From: Salvator merianae | Taxonomy: Eukaryota; Chordata; Lepidosauria; Squamata; Teiidae | Assembly (NCBI GenBank): GCA_003586115.2 | Contig: QVOM02000049.1 | Span: 24,567,514-24,631,513, forward strand | Length of the DNA stretch: 64,000 bases | Direction of reading: 5' to 3' | In this document: positions 12,740-24,878 of the stretch, one piece after another | How positions within the stretch are numbered: the stretch's first letter is position 1 | Layout: each line of letters opens with the position of its first letter | Program-made: the position numbers and the translations under genes | The notes under the pieces: model-generated | Told to the model about the DNA's origin: nothing | What the model saw: the letters and a program-made list of their open reading frames with translations, nothing else | The model's database searches: none

Positions 12740-13205
12740 TAGAGCCTAAAACATGGGATTATCCAGAGTCTATGCTGCGATTCTCACATGTCTCTGTGGC
12801 AATCCCAACAAAGCCCCAGGATGAAGGGCTAATATCACGTGGTATAGCTATTCTGGGAAAATCAACTCTCCACCTGGATTTCCCCGGAACAGAGATATGA
12901 CTTACCTGTCTGGATGCTTGCTTTCACCATGAGCCTTAAAGAAAATGATCCCTGTGTTTGCACAGCACTGAAACTGGGCTAAAAACAGTGACATGAATGT
13001 GCACTTCTGAGTGTTTTGCATCATCAAAATACCCAGAAGTAGCAGCCTCAGCATAGTGGCAATAAGTATCCAGACAGGTAAGTGTCTACATTTGCCCTGG
13101 AATATTGCCCTGCCGTCTAGCAAGGATGGCGAGAGACATTTGCGTGATCCAAACAAGATCCCACATTTTATTCTTGCCGTCTGGAGGTACCTGAGGATAT
13201 CCTAG
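12740..13205. repeat. family H element, copy 3, with internal palindrome
   Basis: GGCAATCCCAACAAAGCCCC and GGGAAAATCAACTCTCCACC match family H copy 1. An inverted pair follows: CTTACCTGTCTGGATGCTTG at 12901-12920 and AAGTATCCAGACAGGTAAG at about 13064-13083. Copies 2 and 3 lie head-to-tail about 600 bp apart. Confidence 0.55.
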
Positions 13206-13270
13206 AGAGTGCCCCATGTTTCACTGCTTTAGGGATTTCTATTGTTTCTTCTGGTGCTTGACATGGGGCC

Positions 13271-13467
13271 CAATCACACTTAAGTTTTTATCCAGCTTCG
13301 GTCCACTTTCAGACTGAGAGAACACATCAGTGAAATAATGAGATGTTTTCTTTCAGCATTATCCAATTCAGAAAATCCACATGGAAAGAAAATGATTAGT
13401 CACTTTGCTGATGTGTTCTTTCAATCCGAAAGTGAACTGAAGCTGGATTAAAACTTAGGTGTGAATC
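13271..13467. mobile_element. hairpin MITE, family C copy 1
   Basis: The left arm AATCACACTTAAGTTTTTAT (then CCAGCTTCGGTCCACTTTCA) and the right arm CTGAAGCTGGATTAAAACTT with AGGTGTGAATC pair almost throughout, about 70-80 bp each. The loop lies around the ATTCAGAAAATCCA sequence. There is no coding capacity. Homologues are at 26391-26612 and 40028-40243. Confidence 0.78.
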
Positions 13468-14168
13468 AACTCATGGTAAAGCAAAGACAAGACAGAATGA
13501 TGGTTCAGTTCCTCCTACAGAGATGATCAGAAAGCAATCTTATTCACAGTTGCCCTACAATTCTGAGTTCTTACGGCTGCCCTGAGTATTTTACTAAATG
13601 TATCATTATTAAGAGGAGAGGGACAATAACTATGCCATTTTCAAATAGCATAAGGCTTACAAAACAACTAACTTTGAAAATACAGTTATAAAACAACATC
13701 CCCACATAGTATAAGACTGTAGTAAAACATGAACCAAGCAATCTTAAGAAACACAGCAGTAGAATCCTAAATGTAATTATTGCGTGGGTCGTATTTCCCA
13801 AGCCAGAAAACTCTCCAAACACAGCAGAAAATTTCTATATAGTACTCTTTAGTATCTTTTTTTAATTACTTCAGATATCAATAGAACATTATATACTTTT
13901 TATTTCAATATTTTTCCCACCACCGGGGGTCACTGTATACTCAAAGTTTCCTTTCAACTCAAATAGTATGATATCTGCTGGTAAACATTTAATGTTTGGG
14001 TTCAAGAAGTGGAATTCTGGTTTGTTTAACAGAGATTTCTTAAAGATGTTGTTTATATATTAGAATGGGGGAAGTGATATGATAACTTCCTAATATTTTA
14101 CCTTACTGTCTGATAATCTGGCATAAACCAGAATTTTGATACAAAAATCCCAAACCACTTGATCACAC
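13468..14168. other. non-coding, no recognisable feature
   Basis: AT-rich sequence ends in the left target duplication of the hAT-like element at 14169. No exon or RNA gene was seen. Confidence 0.45.
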
Positions 14169-14522
14169 CTAGGGATGAACATTAAAAAAATAATAATTTT
14201 CCATTAGTTTTCAAATGTATTGAAAATGTATTTTCACTTCATCAGTGAATCATTGTCAAAAATTGCATTTTTCACATTCATTTTTGCATTTTTCGCAATG
14301 TTTTCCCCATTGAAAATGCCACTAAGTGCTATTTCCATGGTTTAAACACAGCAAAAAATGCGAAAATTCGATGAATTTCATTTTTGCAAAAGAAGAGGCT
14401 TTTTCATTTTTGACTGAAAACTGTAAATGCAAAAAAAAAAATTATTTTCATTTCTATGTGAAAATGTGCAAAAACGAAATTTTGTACAATTTTCAAACGT
14501 GAATCAAAAGTTGCACATCCCT
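14169..14522. mobile_element. non-autonomous hAT element with 8-bp target duplication
   Basis: It starts CTAGGGATGAACATT and ends GTTGCACATCCCT; the short inverted ends fit the (T)AGGGATGTGCA hAT type. It is flanked by GATCACAC (14161-14168) and AATCACAC (14523-14530), an 8-bp duplication with one mismatch. The interior is very AT-rich with repeated TTTTTGCATTTTT and GAAAATG motifs. Confidence 0.75.
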
Positions 14523-14847
14523 AATCACACTCATCAAACATAGTTCTGAGTTCGTATTTCCTTTTCCACACCTGTCAATTTCCCCAGCCTCACTCTGGTG
14601 ATAGGGTTTCCTTTTTCTTTCCCACTTCCCATATCCTTCTCCTCCCTCTGCCTTCTGTGATTGGATGCATGTCTGCCATTTAATTTCTGTCTTTTTAGTG
14701 GAGGGAAAAGCCTCAGGGGAGCCTCTGTCCCCACTCTTTAAAGGCTTTCTGCAATGCTAAGAGCACTGTCTTCCTCCTTTTTGTGGTCCCTCTTTCACGC
14801 TCTCTCCTCATTGCTGTGCACATGTGCATAAGTAAGATATGCATGGG
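14523..14847. other. non-coding spacer
   Basis: A pyrimidine-rich stretch runs from the hAT target duplication to the ATTT tract. No gene was seen. Confidence 0.4.
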
Positions 14848-15335
14848 CATATTTATTTATTTATTTATTTATTTGCATTTTTATCCCGCCCTATACCCAA
14901 AGGTCTCAGGTCGGGTTACAACAATTAAAACAAAACAAAACAAAACAAAAACTTATAAAAGGCATGCAATAAAACAGTCGCCTGAAAGTAGGGAGGGAAA
15001 GCTGTACCTTTAGGCATAGGCAAGGGTAAATAGGTGTGTCTTTATTGCTCTCCTAAAGATGTAACGTGAGGAAGCTTGACGCACCTCAGGGGGAAGAGTG
15101 TTCCACAGTCTGGGGGCCACCACTGAAAAGGCCCTGTCCCGAGTGCCCACCCCTTTAGCTGTTGAAGGTGGTGGTACAACCAGGCGGGCCTCATCTGCAG
15201 ATCTTAAGGCACGGGCAGGCTGGTATGGGAGAAGACGCTCCTTTAGATATTTGGGGCCCAAGCCATATTCTGCCCATCTGTCCTGCAGAGTGCACATCTT
15301 CAGCTGCCCCATCCCTCCTTCATTTCCTCTCACTC
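14848..15335 (-). mobile_element. L2/CR1-like LINE 3' end, - strand
   Basis: The - strand translation gives LKERLLPYQPARALRS and then RAFSVVAPRLWNTLPPEV followed by FRRAIKTHLF, the conserved C-terminal domain of L2/CR1-type ORF2. The 3' untranslated part follows, with CCGACCTGAGACCTTTGGGT and the GGGCGGGATAAAAATGC end, then (AAAT)n at 14851-14875. A (AAAAC)n tract lies at 14927-14951. The copy is 5'-truncated and better preserved than the 8.3-kb copy. Confidence 0.85.
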
Positions 15336-18240
15336 CACAAGGACACCCTGGTGAAACAAAATGGACATAATTCCTCCTTTTCCCTTTTTTTTACTCCTCA
15401 CTCCATCTGTGCTCCTGTGGACAGGTTCCTGACCTGGACCCAATAATTATGCATGTTTTCTTTGTGGGAGGGTGCACGTGCTACACTGCTCCATCTAAGC
15501 TTCACTCTGTCCTACTTCCCCAAGAAACTGTCCAAACCAGTCAGTTAGACAGTAATAATTTATCCTCCTTCCCCGCCACCTGCAAGGATCAAACAAGGGA
15601 CACTGTGTATGTGTGTGTGCTTGTGTTAGTAAGAGAGTGAGAGGTTGACCATTCCAAGCACCACTCAGACTTATGGCTAACATGTGGACTTCAAAGTGGC
15701 CAACAGTAAACGTGGCTCTTGGACCAAAAAAAGTAGCCACTCCTCCTTGAAACATTTAAGTTGGAAATACTCAATTTTCCAATTCAATTGGAAAGTTCAG
15801 TACATAATCATTTCCAACACAGTCTATATTTTAGATTCAATCATGCGAACAGCATCAAGCCAATAATAGATTGAAACCCCCTTGTGGGGTGTTTTAGATT
15901 GAGTCATGTGAACAACATCAAAAGAAGTATCCAGAGCCACCATGGGAGGTCTCCAAACGCTTTGAAGTCCAGGAACAAAATTTCCTGGCCTTCATAGCTC
16001 CCTGAGACCCCATTTTGGTGACATGCCCTGTTATACCACAGAGGACTCATTTTGGTGGCACATCAGACCATGGAGGCATGCCATCCACACATCTCCATGG
16101 TCCCATATACCACCCCTGACATGCCAGTAGACCTCGAGATTGAAACTGGAGTAGGATGCCATTTTGTGCACCCTAGCCCTGTCTACACTCCATCCTGTGC
16201 AGACAGAGCATGCGAGGAAGGGGCAGGACTTCCTGAGATCTGCACTAACATGTGGAAGGGAGGCCTCCAGGTTCCTTTCTATTATAAGACTGTGTCCCAT
16301 GTGGAAAGGCCTTAAAGTGAAACAGCAATGAATTATTTTCTTAAATTTGTTCAACTTCCTAAAACATAGTATTTGTGGAGCTTCTTTTGAATATATCTGA
16401 AAATAAAAGTAAAAAAATGTTTGAAAATAAATGTCCACAGTTGCAAGGGTTTTTTGGAGGGGTGCTTTCATGCCCGACCAGGAATAGCCCAGGAAGTCAG
16501 CCATTTTTATTCTGACATAACCTCCCCAAAACTGGGCCTGTAAAACACTTCCTATCTCCTTCATCTCTATACCCAGAGGGAGAGGAAGTGTGTGAAGACA
16601 GCCATACGCCCCGAGAGCCATCAGAACCACCCTACAGGCAAGGCAAGTCCTGAGGCAGGTGGAGTGGTCCAAGAAACCGGATGGGGCAGATATGTGTAAA
16701 ATCCAGATTTATGGATACCCTGCTTCTGGACCAGCTGATGGATACCTTACAGTGCCTGTGTGGATGCAGTCAATGATAGTATTCTTTGCTCTTTAAAACT
16801 TCTGCAATGTCATATCACTTAAGTTATACATAACTTGGTAGGTGAAACTCCTACCAAATGACTAACATCCAGCCAACATATCTGTAGTAACCAATGAAAG
16901 CTGATCTAGCTTTTTCATGTGGTTATGTAATATTGGATGGCATTCAAAATCATGGTAACAAAATGTGAATGATGAATGAAATGAAAGTAAGTAACTCATC
17001 CACGCGGGACTAGGGACATTCTCAGAGTCTGCATACAGAATCCTTTGCATTTTCTAGCAACACAAGGAGGATATAAAGTGGGTGTAAACAAGAGCTAAAT
17101 CCACGCTAAGGCCACTTTTGGCTGCCAGAGTGATGCAGAGTCAGGCCAACACAGAATGCTTTGTGATATTTGTTCTCTGCTTTAAATAAACAAAGCAGAA
17201 AAAGGCATGGAGTAACACCTTTTTCCTTCTGTTGTTTTTTCTGTCGCAGCAAGTTCCCAGATGAGCCATCCAAGGGACTCACTAACTCTTGTCAGTACAA
17301 ATCACACGACACTATTGGTTGTTTTGTGCCACTGCAGGGAAACTGGCTTGTTTTTAAAAAGCCAAAAGTTTCCTATGATGTCCGGAAATTCCCTATGACT
17401 TACTGATGCTAGGATTCTTAAAAAGTAACATCAACACACTTTGTGTCTGGTAGCATTAGATAAGCAAATGGTGGAAAATATTGGTGAAAGATGAGAACAG
17501 AAGGTCAAATTTAGTTAAACCCATATAAAATGTTATTAACCTTTGGGCATCAGGGAAAAGCAAGATACATTTGGATGTTAAAAGAAAAGGCCATTCACTG
17601 GGTGCATCTAAAAGTGACTTATTCTTTTTCCTGTTGCTGTTTTCATACTGCAGCAAGTAGTCAGTTATCAATCCAGTGCCATTCTGGTGCAAATTGTGCC
17701 AGACAATAGTGGCACTGTGCCCAACCTTCTTACGAAAGACTGGAAACTCCCAGGCTTTCTTCAAAATGTAGTTTCCAGGGGGAGGGCTGACAGAGGCCTG
17801 ACGTAGCACTGGCCTGGCTTTTCAGCCCCACTGGGATGCTGGCATGACGGTGGTATTATTTGCAACATTTGGTCAGTCCCATCGTTCAGTGACAGAGCTC
17901 AGACTCCAGACAAGTTATGTTCCTGGACCAAAATTCACATGAGATACCACTCTGCTTAAGGGTCAGGGGAGAGGTGGGACCAAAGGGGAATATTCCAAAC
18001 TCTACTTTGGCTTATTACAATAGCTCTGCTTGAAGAAAGCCTTAGGTTTAGTTGCTGGCACTGTGAAAGGATAAAAGATCGGACCAAGCAGACTGAACTC
18101 CACCGAGATGGGCGAGTCCTGGACTGGAACAAGTACATCCACATTGGGATGGCCTGTTCTATTTAAGCCCCCACATCAGCTCTGAAGTTTGCACCTACTT
18201 TAGAGCTGGTGCAGCCCCCCCCCCCCAAGTTCTGAAAGTC
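15336..18240. other. non-coding; old dispersed repeats, no gene
   Basis: TTTTAGATTCAATCATGCGA at about 15830 and TTTTAGATTGAGTCATGTGA at about 15892 are diverged direct repeats. The block at 16000-16320 shares short strings (GGAGGCATG, CCAGTAGACCT, CTGTCTACA) with 18240-18560 and 21670-22080. The 213-codon - strand frame at 16031-16672 crosses this repeat and has no recognisable domain. Confidence 0.45.
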
Positions 18241-20297
18241 TGGAGAACTCATTTCGGTACCATGCTTTGTTGTGCCAACATAATAGGTCCCGTGGAATAC
18301 CGGACTACCGCCATCTGGACACCTCCATGATCCAGCATACTACTCCCTGTTACACCAGAAGACCTTGAAGAGGAGGTCTACCGACAGACTGGACCAAACC
18401 ACCATTATGGGCCTCTTGGCCCAGTCTACATTCTGTTCTGTGTGGATGGAGTTTACTGGCAGGAGGTGGAGCCTCCCTTACACCACACCAGCATGTGTAA
18501 GGGAGGTTCCTAGTGCACTTGATTGTCCAGTACACCTGCCAGTGTGGAACAAGCAGCCAAGAGGAAAATCTCTGCTGAGGAAAATCTCAGACTCTAGACA
18601 ACTGTTGCATGTCAGAGTAGAAAATATTGGTTTAGGCAGTCTGACCTCTTTTCCTAACAATAACGCAATTTCTCAGAATTCTGATTCTTCCAGAACTCAG
18701 GGTATGATCATACTAGAGATTTTTAAAAATGCCTGAATAAAATGAACAAATAATTCCTAGTTGCACAGAAAAAAAGCCTCCCAAACATATGTATTCATAT
18801 ATTCAGCTAAAAACTTACCCAAAGTGAAACCTATTCACTTCAACAGGCAACCTACCATGACATCAAGGGGTGCCGCTCACTGATTGGCCACTGGGTAGGA
18901 GATTCCCCCAGCTGTTTGCTGAAGCAGCTTCTTTCTGCTTAACTCCTTAACTACCAGGTTTTTTTGTTTGCAAACAAAATGTTCTAGGGAAACAAGTTTC
19001 TCTTTCTCTTCAATCTACATTACTATAAGAAATCTACTGTGCTTTTTAAGTACATTTTTAAAGAAGGCAGAATTTTTTCAGCTTCCTTCAATCTGTTTAA
19101 TTGAGTTTAAAAGGGAACCCTGGTACCAGGCAAGAGCTCACTAGTGCCCCTCCCTGACTGATTATCAGATGAGTTCCTGTGGACCTTATTGGTAATTCTG
19201 CTGTAATAGGCAACTCAAGAGCGGGATTGGTAGAGGCGCTCCCTGCTCAGAGTAAGGCAACCTGAGAGTTGTTTTCTCCCGGCTTTTAAAGGGGTGCATA
19301 ATTACAGGCTTGGAGGCAGGGTAAGGTGACTTTTTTTATTATTTCCAGTTTGGTCCCCCAGGGTCAAATTCGCCCAGAAGGCAACTGAAATAGCTAATCT
19401 GAATACACCCTCAGGAATATGTTTAAATAGGACAGAGTATAATATTTGGCATACAGACCTGCTACAGCACAGGAAGAAAATACAGTCTGTAGTGACATAT
19501 AAAAAGGCAAAATCACTACAGTTTTATATTCTAAAAACATAATCCAGCACTGAACAAGCTAATGGAAATAATCCTTTGCTGCTGGTGCTCTTCAGAATAT
19601 TTTACACCTACAACTATTACTCTTAGCTGTGTAACAATCAATGTAGGCTGTTAATTCTAAGTTTTCTACATAGTTCTGGAACTGGCTGCGTCAACCAATA
19701 TGCAGTTTTTATACATTAATTGTATAAACAGGATTTAAAATGGAGTTGAATTAATTTCTGGTAGAATATTTTATACAGAAATAGGGATGCCTTACTGATA
19801 TTAAGGGGAATTAATGGAAACTGGAGGCCACAAACATCTGAAGGAAACAAGATTTTTTTACTTCTTTGTTAGATCATGATGAATATGGGTGGCCTTTTAC
19901 CAAAGTTCAGTTCATTTAAAAGGCTGATAAGCACATGGTATGTTCGGCATCTATAACTTCTGATAATATCACGAGGAAGATTTTATTTGTACTGAACAAT
20001 TCTAAGGAACCTATTTGTCAGTAGATCAGGTTACAATTTGACAACTGAAGTCATATGAAATTATCAGTTCTCTCCTACTTGTTCTATGTGTGACATACAT
20101 GAAAGACAATATCTGAAAACACGGTAACTTGTACATAATTAAGAAAGAAATGTCTGTTTAATATTGCACCGCTTTCTGTGTCTTTTTTTTTGGAAGGGCA
20201 GTCTATTAATTCATTCTGGGTCAGAATTGCTTGACCTGCTGTCTTCCAGATGTTATTGACTATCATCTATAATCTGCTCATGGAACATGCTAACTAA
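18241..20297. other. non-coding; repeat-like block at 18240-18560
   Basis: A poly-C run lies at about 18217-18226. The 18240-18560 segment resembles those at 16.0 and 21.7 kb and contains a small inverted pair, CCTCCCTTACAC/GTGTAAGGGAGG, at 18472-18506. From 18.7 to 20.3 kb nothing identifiable was seen. Confidence 0.45.
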
Positions 20298-20420
20298 GGC
20301 TGCATCCAGACATCGCTTACTTATTCTGCTATATTTGGATATTCTGGAATAAAGCATAGATATTCTTTATTCCAGAATATCCAAGTATAGTGGAATAAGC
20401 AAGCAGTGTTTGGCTGAAGC
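20298..20420. mobile_element. hairpin MITE, family D, complete copy
   Basis: The arms GGCTGCATCCAGACATCGCT / CTATATTTGGATATTCTGGA and TCCAGAATATCCAAGTATAG / AGTGTTTGGCTGAAGC pair across nearly the whole 123 bp. The loop is around GCATAGATATTC. Single-arm relatives are at 11243, 20854 and 28115. Confidence 0.78.
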
Positions 20421-21023
20421 TTAAGACTGATGGGAACTGATCTCAAACCATCTGGAAGGTACCAAGCTATGTAAGGCTACTGTAAGCTATAATAAGAATA
20501 CCATTATTTCAGTATAAGGATAGAAGGAAAAGTAGTAAAGTAATCATATACAAATATCCAGCACTGCTGGGACTAATTAACAAATTCTTACATCTTATTT
20601 TTACTCAGAAGGCAAGTGGCTAACACACAGCAAGCATGACATGTAAGAGGAAGTGAATGCCAAGCACCAAGCAATGCAATACCTTCCTTCTGACTGACAA
20701 GCACAGATGCAAAGAACTGTATTAACAGTTTTCCTCCTAGTATGCATAGTGAAGGCACTGAACAGTAAGTGCTTCCAGAGTAGTTTTATATTGTCCCATG
20801 TCTGTTGTGTAGCTCAGCATACACACCATGCCTTAGAATCAGTGTAGAAGTAAGGCTGCATCCAGACATTGCTTATTTATTCCACTATATTTGGCTATTC
20901 CAGAATAGAGCATGAATAACAACAACAACAACAATAATAATAATAATAAAAAAAAAACCCACTAGACTAGAAAAGCCAGCTGGATGGAAAAGCAGCCACT
21001 AGACAGATTCAGTGATTGTCTCA
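20421..21023. other. non-coding; family D half-copy and microsatellite
   Basis: This short stretch contains the half-copy at 20854-20914 and the (AAC)/(AAT) microsatellite. Nothing coding was seen. Confidence 0.45.
20854..20950. repeat. family D half-copy plus (AAC)n(AAT)n tract
   Basis: GGCTGCATCCAGACATTGCT to CCAGAATAGAGCATG (20854-20912) is one hairpin arm. It stops at the loop and runs directly into AACAACAAC and AATAATAAT repeats and an A run (to 20957). The direct junction suggests a truncation at the hairpin centre. Confidence 0.65.
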
Positions 21024-21443
21024 GGGTCTGTTCGCACTTGATCCTTAATGAGCGAGCAGACTCTCAGTGGGTCAGTGTATCCACATGCAGCTTCCAGGAG
21101 TGTCTACAGCCACTCCCAGATACTACTAGTTGTGGACAACTGAAACACTGTCCACAGCTTGACTGGGAGCAGCGTTGACCCTCTTCTGGGTATGAACACT
21201 GTGAGTGGGCGGGGCAGCATGGCTGCGGCAGGGCAGTTATGCACCACATCCCAATTCCTATGGCAACAGCTGAACATTGCTGCAGCTGCTGTCATGGCAA
21301 TTGGGCCTGCCCTGGTCAGGGCTGTTCTAGCACTTACAGTGTGAATGGTCACCATGCCGCTGGATCTTTATCAGCCTAGAATAGTATTGTTATACCATTC
21401 TAGGCTGGTCAGTAAGGTCCTTAAAGTATGGTGTGAAAAAGTC
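21024..21443. mobile_element. non-autonomous DNA transposon, family A copy 4
   Basis: It starts GGGTCTGTTCGCACTTGATC and ends TTAAAGTATGGTGTGAAAAA. The arms pair imperfectly (GATCCTTAATGAG / CAGTAAGGTCCTTAA), and TATTGTTATACCATTCTAGG folds with CCTAGAATAG just before it. The interior shares GGCAGCATGGCTG and CATGGCAA with other copies. Confidence 0.58.
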
Positions 21444-23376
21444 ATGGCAATTGCACAGTTGAAAGCTATGGTTTTCCTAAACAGGCAAATATAATACAGA
21501 GTAGATTGGGTTCCAATTTGTGCAGGTGGAAAGTTGATAAAATATGACTTTGCTTTTCTAATACGGTCTCAAACTTTCATTAATGTGATCTGGCCTCTGA
21601 GGCACTACTGACTTACATGATAGACTTGGCAACACCTCCACAGCATTATTGATACACTGGCATACTAGGGCCCCTTCTGCACTTGCCAGTAGTGTGGAAT
21701 AAGAAGGGGTCCACTAGCCTCTCTTCTGCACGCCTGTGAGGTTTAAGGGAGGCCCTGCCTTCTCCTAATATGTTCCATAAATACAGGACAGAGAGTAGAC
21801 TGGGCTATGTCATCCAAAACAGTGTCCTGGTCTTATCTACTAGTAGACCTCTTTTTCAAGGTCTACCAGCATACCAGAAGACAGTATACCAGACCACAGA
21901 GGCATGTGAATGGCTTTGCCTCTGTGGTCCAGTACACACTGGAGAACCAATGCAGCAGTACAACAAGGTGCACCATCAACTTCAGTGTGGGAGCTGGTGT
22001 GGAATCAGCCATCCCAGTGCAGATGTCCTTGTTCCATGCCAGGAGCAATCTGTTTCAGCAAGGCAGCCTGCCCTGTAACAGAACTGCATCTTCATCATCT
22101 CCAGAAGTCAAAAGAACTGGAGACTTTCCCCCCTACAATTCTTACTGAGTTTTCACATAGAAATTCTGTCTTGGGTGGCTGTGCTGTGCTCCAAGTTCTG
22201 TCTATGGCATTTGTGTGTTTATGCATTAAACTCCATAGGAAAACCTGTCTGGGGTAGGTGATTGGGCCACAAGCTTCAGGCATGGTATATTGTGTGTTTC
22301 AGCATTGAAATCTGTGAGAAGTCCTGTCTGGGACTGGGTGGGCTAAGTGCAAACTTCAGGAATGGCATCTGTGTATTTTGCCATTGAACTCCATGGGACA
22401 CTTTTTCTGGGCTAGGCCATTTCTAATCCAACTGCCCTTTCCCCATTGACTTACACTGAGAAAGGCCAATTCCTCCAAATAAGCAATGTGACTATTAGGC
22501 AGGTCAGACAACTCAATGTAAGTCAACAGACAGTGTAAATCAACTGAGCTTTCAAAAGTGGATCCCCTAACCCCCTGTTTCGCAATATAGTCAATGGCTT
22601 GATTTACACAGTTTCGATTTACATGGCAGTTTTTGGGAACCCAGCCCACCATAAATTGAGGGTCTACTATATAGTGGTTTTTTAAGCTAATTTATGAGGG
22701 GAAGATTCAGCAATCAGATATGGATTTCCACAGAATTTCTATTCTTGAATTACTAAAGAAACAGAGAAGAAGAGAGCAGCAGAAGTCAAGGTGACAGGAC
22801 TAAAGAATAATAGAACATAATGGAAGTCTACTAAGAAAGATAAAGATGTCATCTTTTAACCACTGTATTTTTTCATTACAGATCACGCCATAAATAACAA
22901 TGCCAAACAAGAGGTGATTCATATAAGAAACTTATTTACACAGTGATATTTTACACTTTAGAGAACCAATAATTTTGCCTCTTTCAGCAAAAGTCACTAG
23001 AGACTGTACCATAAGTCAATTAGGGCTGTCATTAAAATAAAAGGTTTTGGTATTTTCAAAAAAGTTTAAGTCAAAAGATGACACACGACACTAGATTTCT
23101 TCACTGGTGGTTAAGGAGTATGATTAAGGACTGTTTTTCTGTTTTCCTGTCGGCCCATTATTTCAATTTTCCAAAACAAAATTGCATTCCAGTGAATTTT
23201 TAAAAAACACAAATATAAAAAAAGACATTTAAGGAAGGCATCTGAAATGCCTTTAGAGAATTTTTTCTAAATATCAAAAAATTATTGTATAATCAATCAA
23301 CATCCGACTCTGCATCAAACAGCACATTATTATTACAATGAAATGTTTCTAATCCATTTAAAGACTTTTCTATTAC
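21444..23376. other. non-coding; MITE-like start at 21669, no exon
   Basis: GGGCCCCTTCTGCACTTGCC at 21669 resembles the ends of family B MITEs and opens a repeat-like block to about 22080. The 22.2-22.7-kb stretch has repeated CCATTGACTTACA / AATGTAAGTCAA motifs. The 22891-23376 part is AT-rich. No splice-compatible exon was found. Confidence 0.45.
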
Positions 23377-23517
23377 CTGCGAGTCTCCAACAGTATGAGT
23401 CTTTTTCTTTCTTCTAGAGGTTAATATGATAGTCCAGATCATGTGCCAGAAGCATGAAGCAAAGAAGCAGAAGGAACCAGTAATACAGATGGCTTTTTTT
23501 TTCAAAAGGCCAACCAT
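23377..23517 (-). CDS. candidate alternative first coding exon with membrane anchor (possibly MYLK4)
   Basis: This is a 47-codon frame on the - strand. The ATG at 23517 has good context (A at -3, G at +4) and an in-frame TAA two codons upstream, so it is a true first Met. The peptide has KKK at residues 6-8, a hydrophobic segment at about 9-32 (AICITGSFCFFASCFW and following) and RRKKK at 35-39, like a signal anchor. It ends in a full codon at CAG|GTAATA, a plausible donor. If unspliced it runs on to a stop at 23293 (74 codons). The phase equals that of the MYLK4 exon at 27409, so both could splice to one downstream exon. The peptide was not recognised, and it may be a chance ORF. Confidence 0.33.
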
Positions 23518-23945
23518 TTTTTAAAACAAACTTTTAACGTTCGCTCTGCACACTGAGTGGCCTTAACTCATGTCAGCCTGTACTACCTACAGTAACATAG
23601 AAGGCATAAATATGCTAGCGGCTGGAAAGAATCCTACTGCAGCCCCTTTGTACCTTTAAGGGAAGCAACGTGATGGCACAGTGACAAGCATGAAACAGGT
23701 GTTGAGGCCCACAGATAAGATGGGCAGAGCATCGCTTGGAAGATAATTCACTCTGACATTCTCAGATGGGACACTACTGTGAGCCTCATAAACTCCTACT
23801 GCAAATCATCTGCTAGTTCATTTATAACTTCTCTAATATCCCAGAGGGGAATAAGGAGAAAGGGGATGTGCAAAGAGAGACAACGTAGAAGGAGAATATG
23901 GAATCATAGCAGCACTATCCAAAATATTTGATTACATCCACCAAA

Positions 23946-24028
23946 TAAGAACATAAGAGGAGCCCTGCTGGATCAGCCACGGCCCATCTAGTCCAGCTTC
24001 CTGTCTCATTCAGAGGTTATAAACTATG
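23946..24028 (-). mobile_element. CR1 3'-end fragment, - strand
   Basis: AAGAACATAAGAGGAGCCCT and GCTGGATCAGCCACGGCCCA then TCTAGTCCAGC are the reverse complement of the 3' end seen at 33548-33593. This is a short 5'-truncated CR1 copy. Confidence 0.75.
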
Positions 24029-24878
24029 GGTGCGATCAGACGGGCTATTAGGGTTGGCTTCCCGTCGCACGGAAGCTGCAGCGTTCACAAAGCTCTCTGA
24101 AAAAAACGCCTCTGAGCCTCTCTGAGGCTGCCTAGGTTGCCTCATCCATAATCGCCTTTTCTGTGCTTTCGGGTCGCCTTGGGAAGCTCTTCAACCAATC
24201 AGAGCCTTGCAGGAATCCGCAGGACAACAGCACAAGAAGGGAGGGGGCGAGCGAGCTCTTGCCGGCAGGGGAAACTTTTCAAATTCCCTGCCTTCTGTAG
24301 ATTAAAAAAGACATCAGTAGCATCAGGATTGAGAGAAAGTCCCTAGCTACTAAAGTCCAGCGTGCTTTTTTAACTACAGAAGGCAAGGGGGGTTGAAAAG
24401 TTTCTCGGCACCGGCAAATCTTCTCCCTCCCCTTTTCTGCCTGTGCTGGCAAATCTCTCTTCAAACAGTTTCTATTCAAGTACTTAACTGCTGGGGTTTT
24501 TCTCTTGCCCTCTGCTCCAGTTCCCCGAGGCCTCGAGGCATCCTTGCACCAAGAATAAGGGGCAAAAAAAAAGAATAAGGGAGAGTTCAAACCTGGACTC
24601 CCTTTTCGAGACAGAAATTGTATTATTACAGTACAAGGTTAACTGTCCCTTTTCGAGACAGAAACCTGGCAGTTAAAGAGTTAATGCTTTGGAAAATCTC
24701 TTCAGCAAAGAGGCGGAGAGTGGCTAATCACTGAGCAGCTCCGTTTGCGGGCTGTAACGTTAGCTTGGGGAATCGCCTCATCGGTAAGTGCGTGTGGAAG
24801 ACTTTTTTCCTGTGCGCGCAGGAATTATCCGCTGCTTTCATGCAGCTGATTTTAAAAATCGCTAGTCTGAACACAGCC
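24029..24878. mobile_element. GC-rich non-autonomous DNA element with central hairpin
   Basis: It runs from GTGCGATCAGACGGGC to AGTCTGAACACAGCCT, an approximate inverted terminal match typical of hAT MITEs. Long inverted arms lie inside at 24261-24310 (GCCGGCAGGGGAAACTTTTC...CTTCTGTAG) and 24365-24415 (CTACAGAAGG...CACCGGC). A direct repeat CCCTTTTCGAGACAGAAA occurs at 24600 and 24648. CpG-rich, so relatively young or unmethylated. Confidence 0.55.

Noticed and set aside
16031..16672. 213-codon - strand open frame, the longest outside WRNIP1
   Set aside because: It crosses a repeat-like block shared with 18.3 and 21.7 kb, has no recognisable domain, and its composition is that of translated non-coding DNA.
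22356..22652. 98-codon - strand frame
   Set aside because: It covers repeated CCATTGACTTACA-like non-coding motifs; no domain or splice context.
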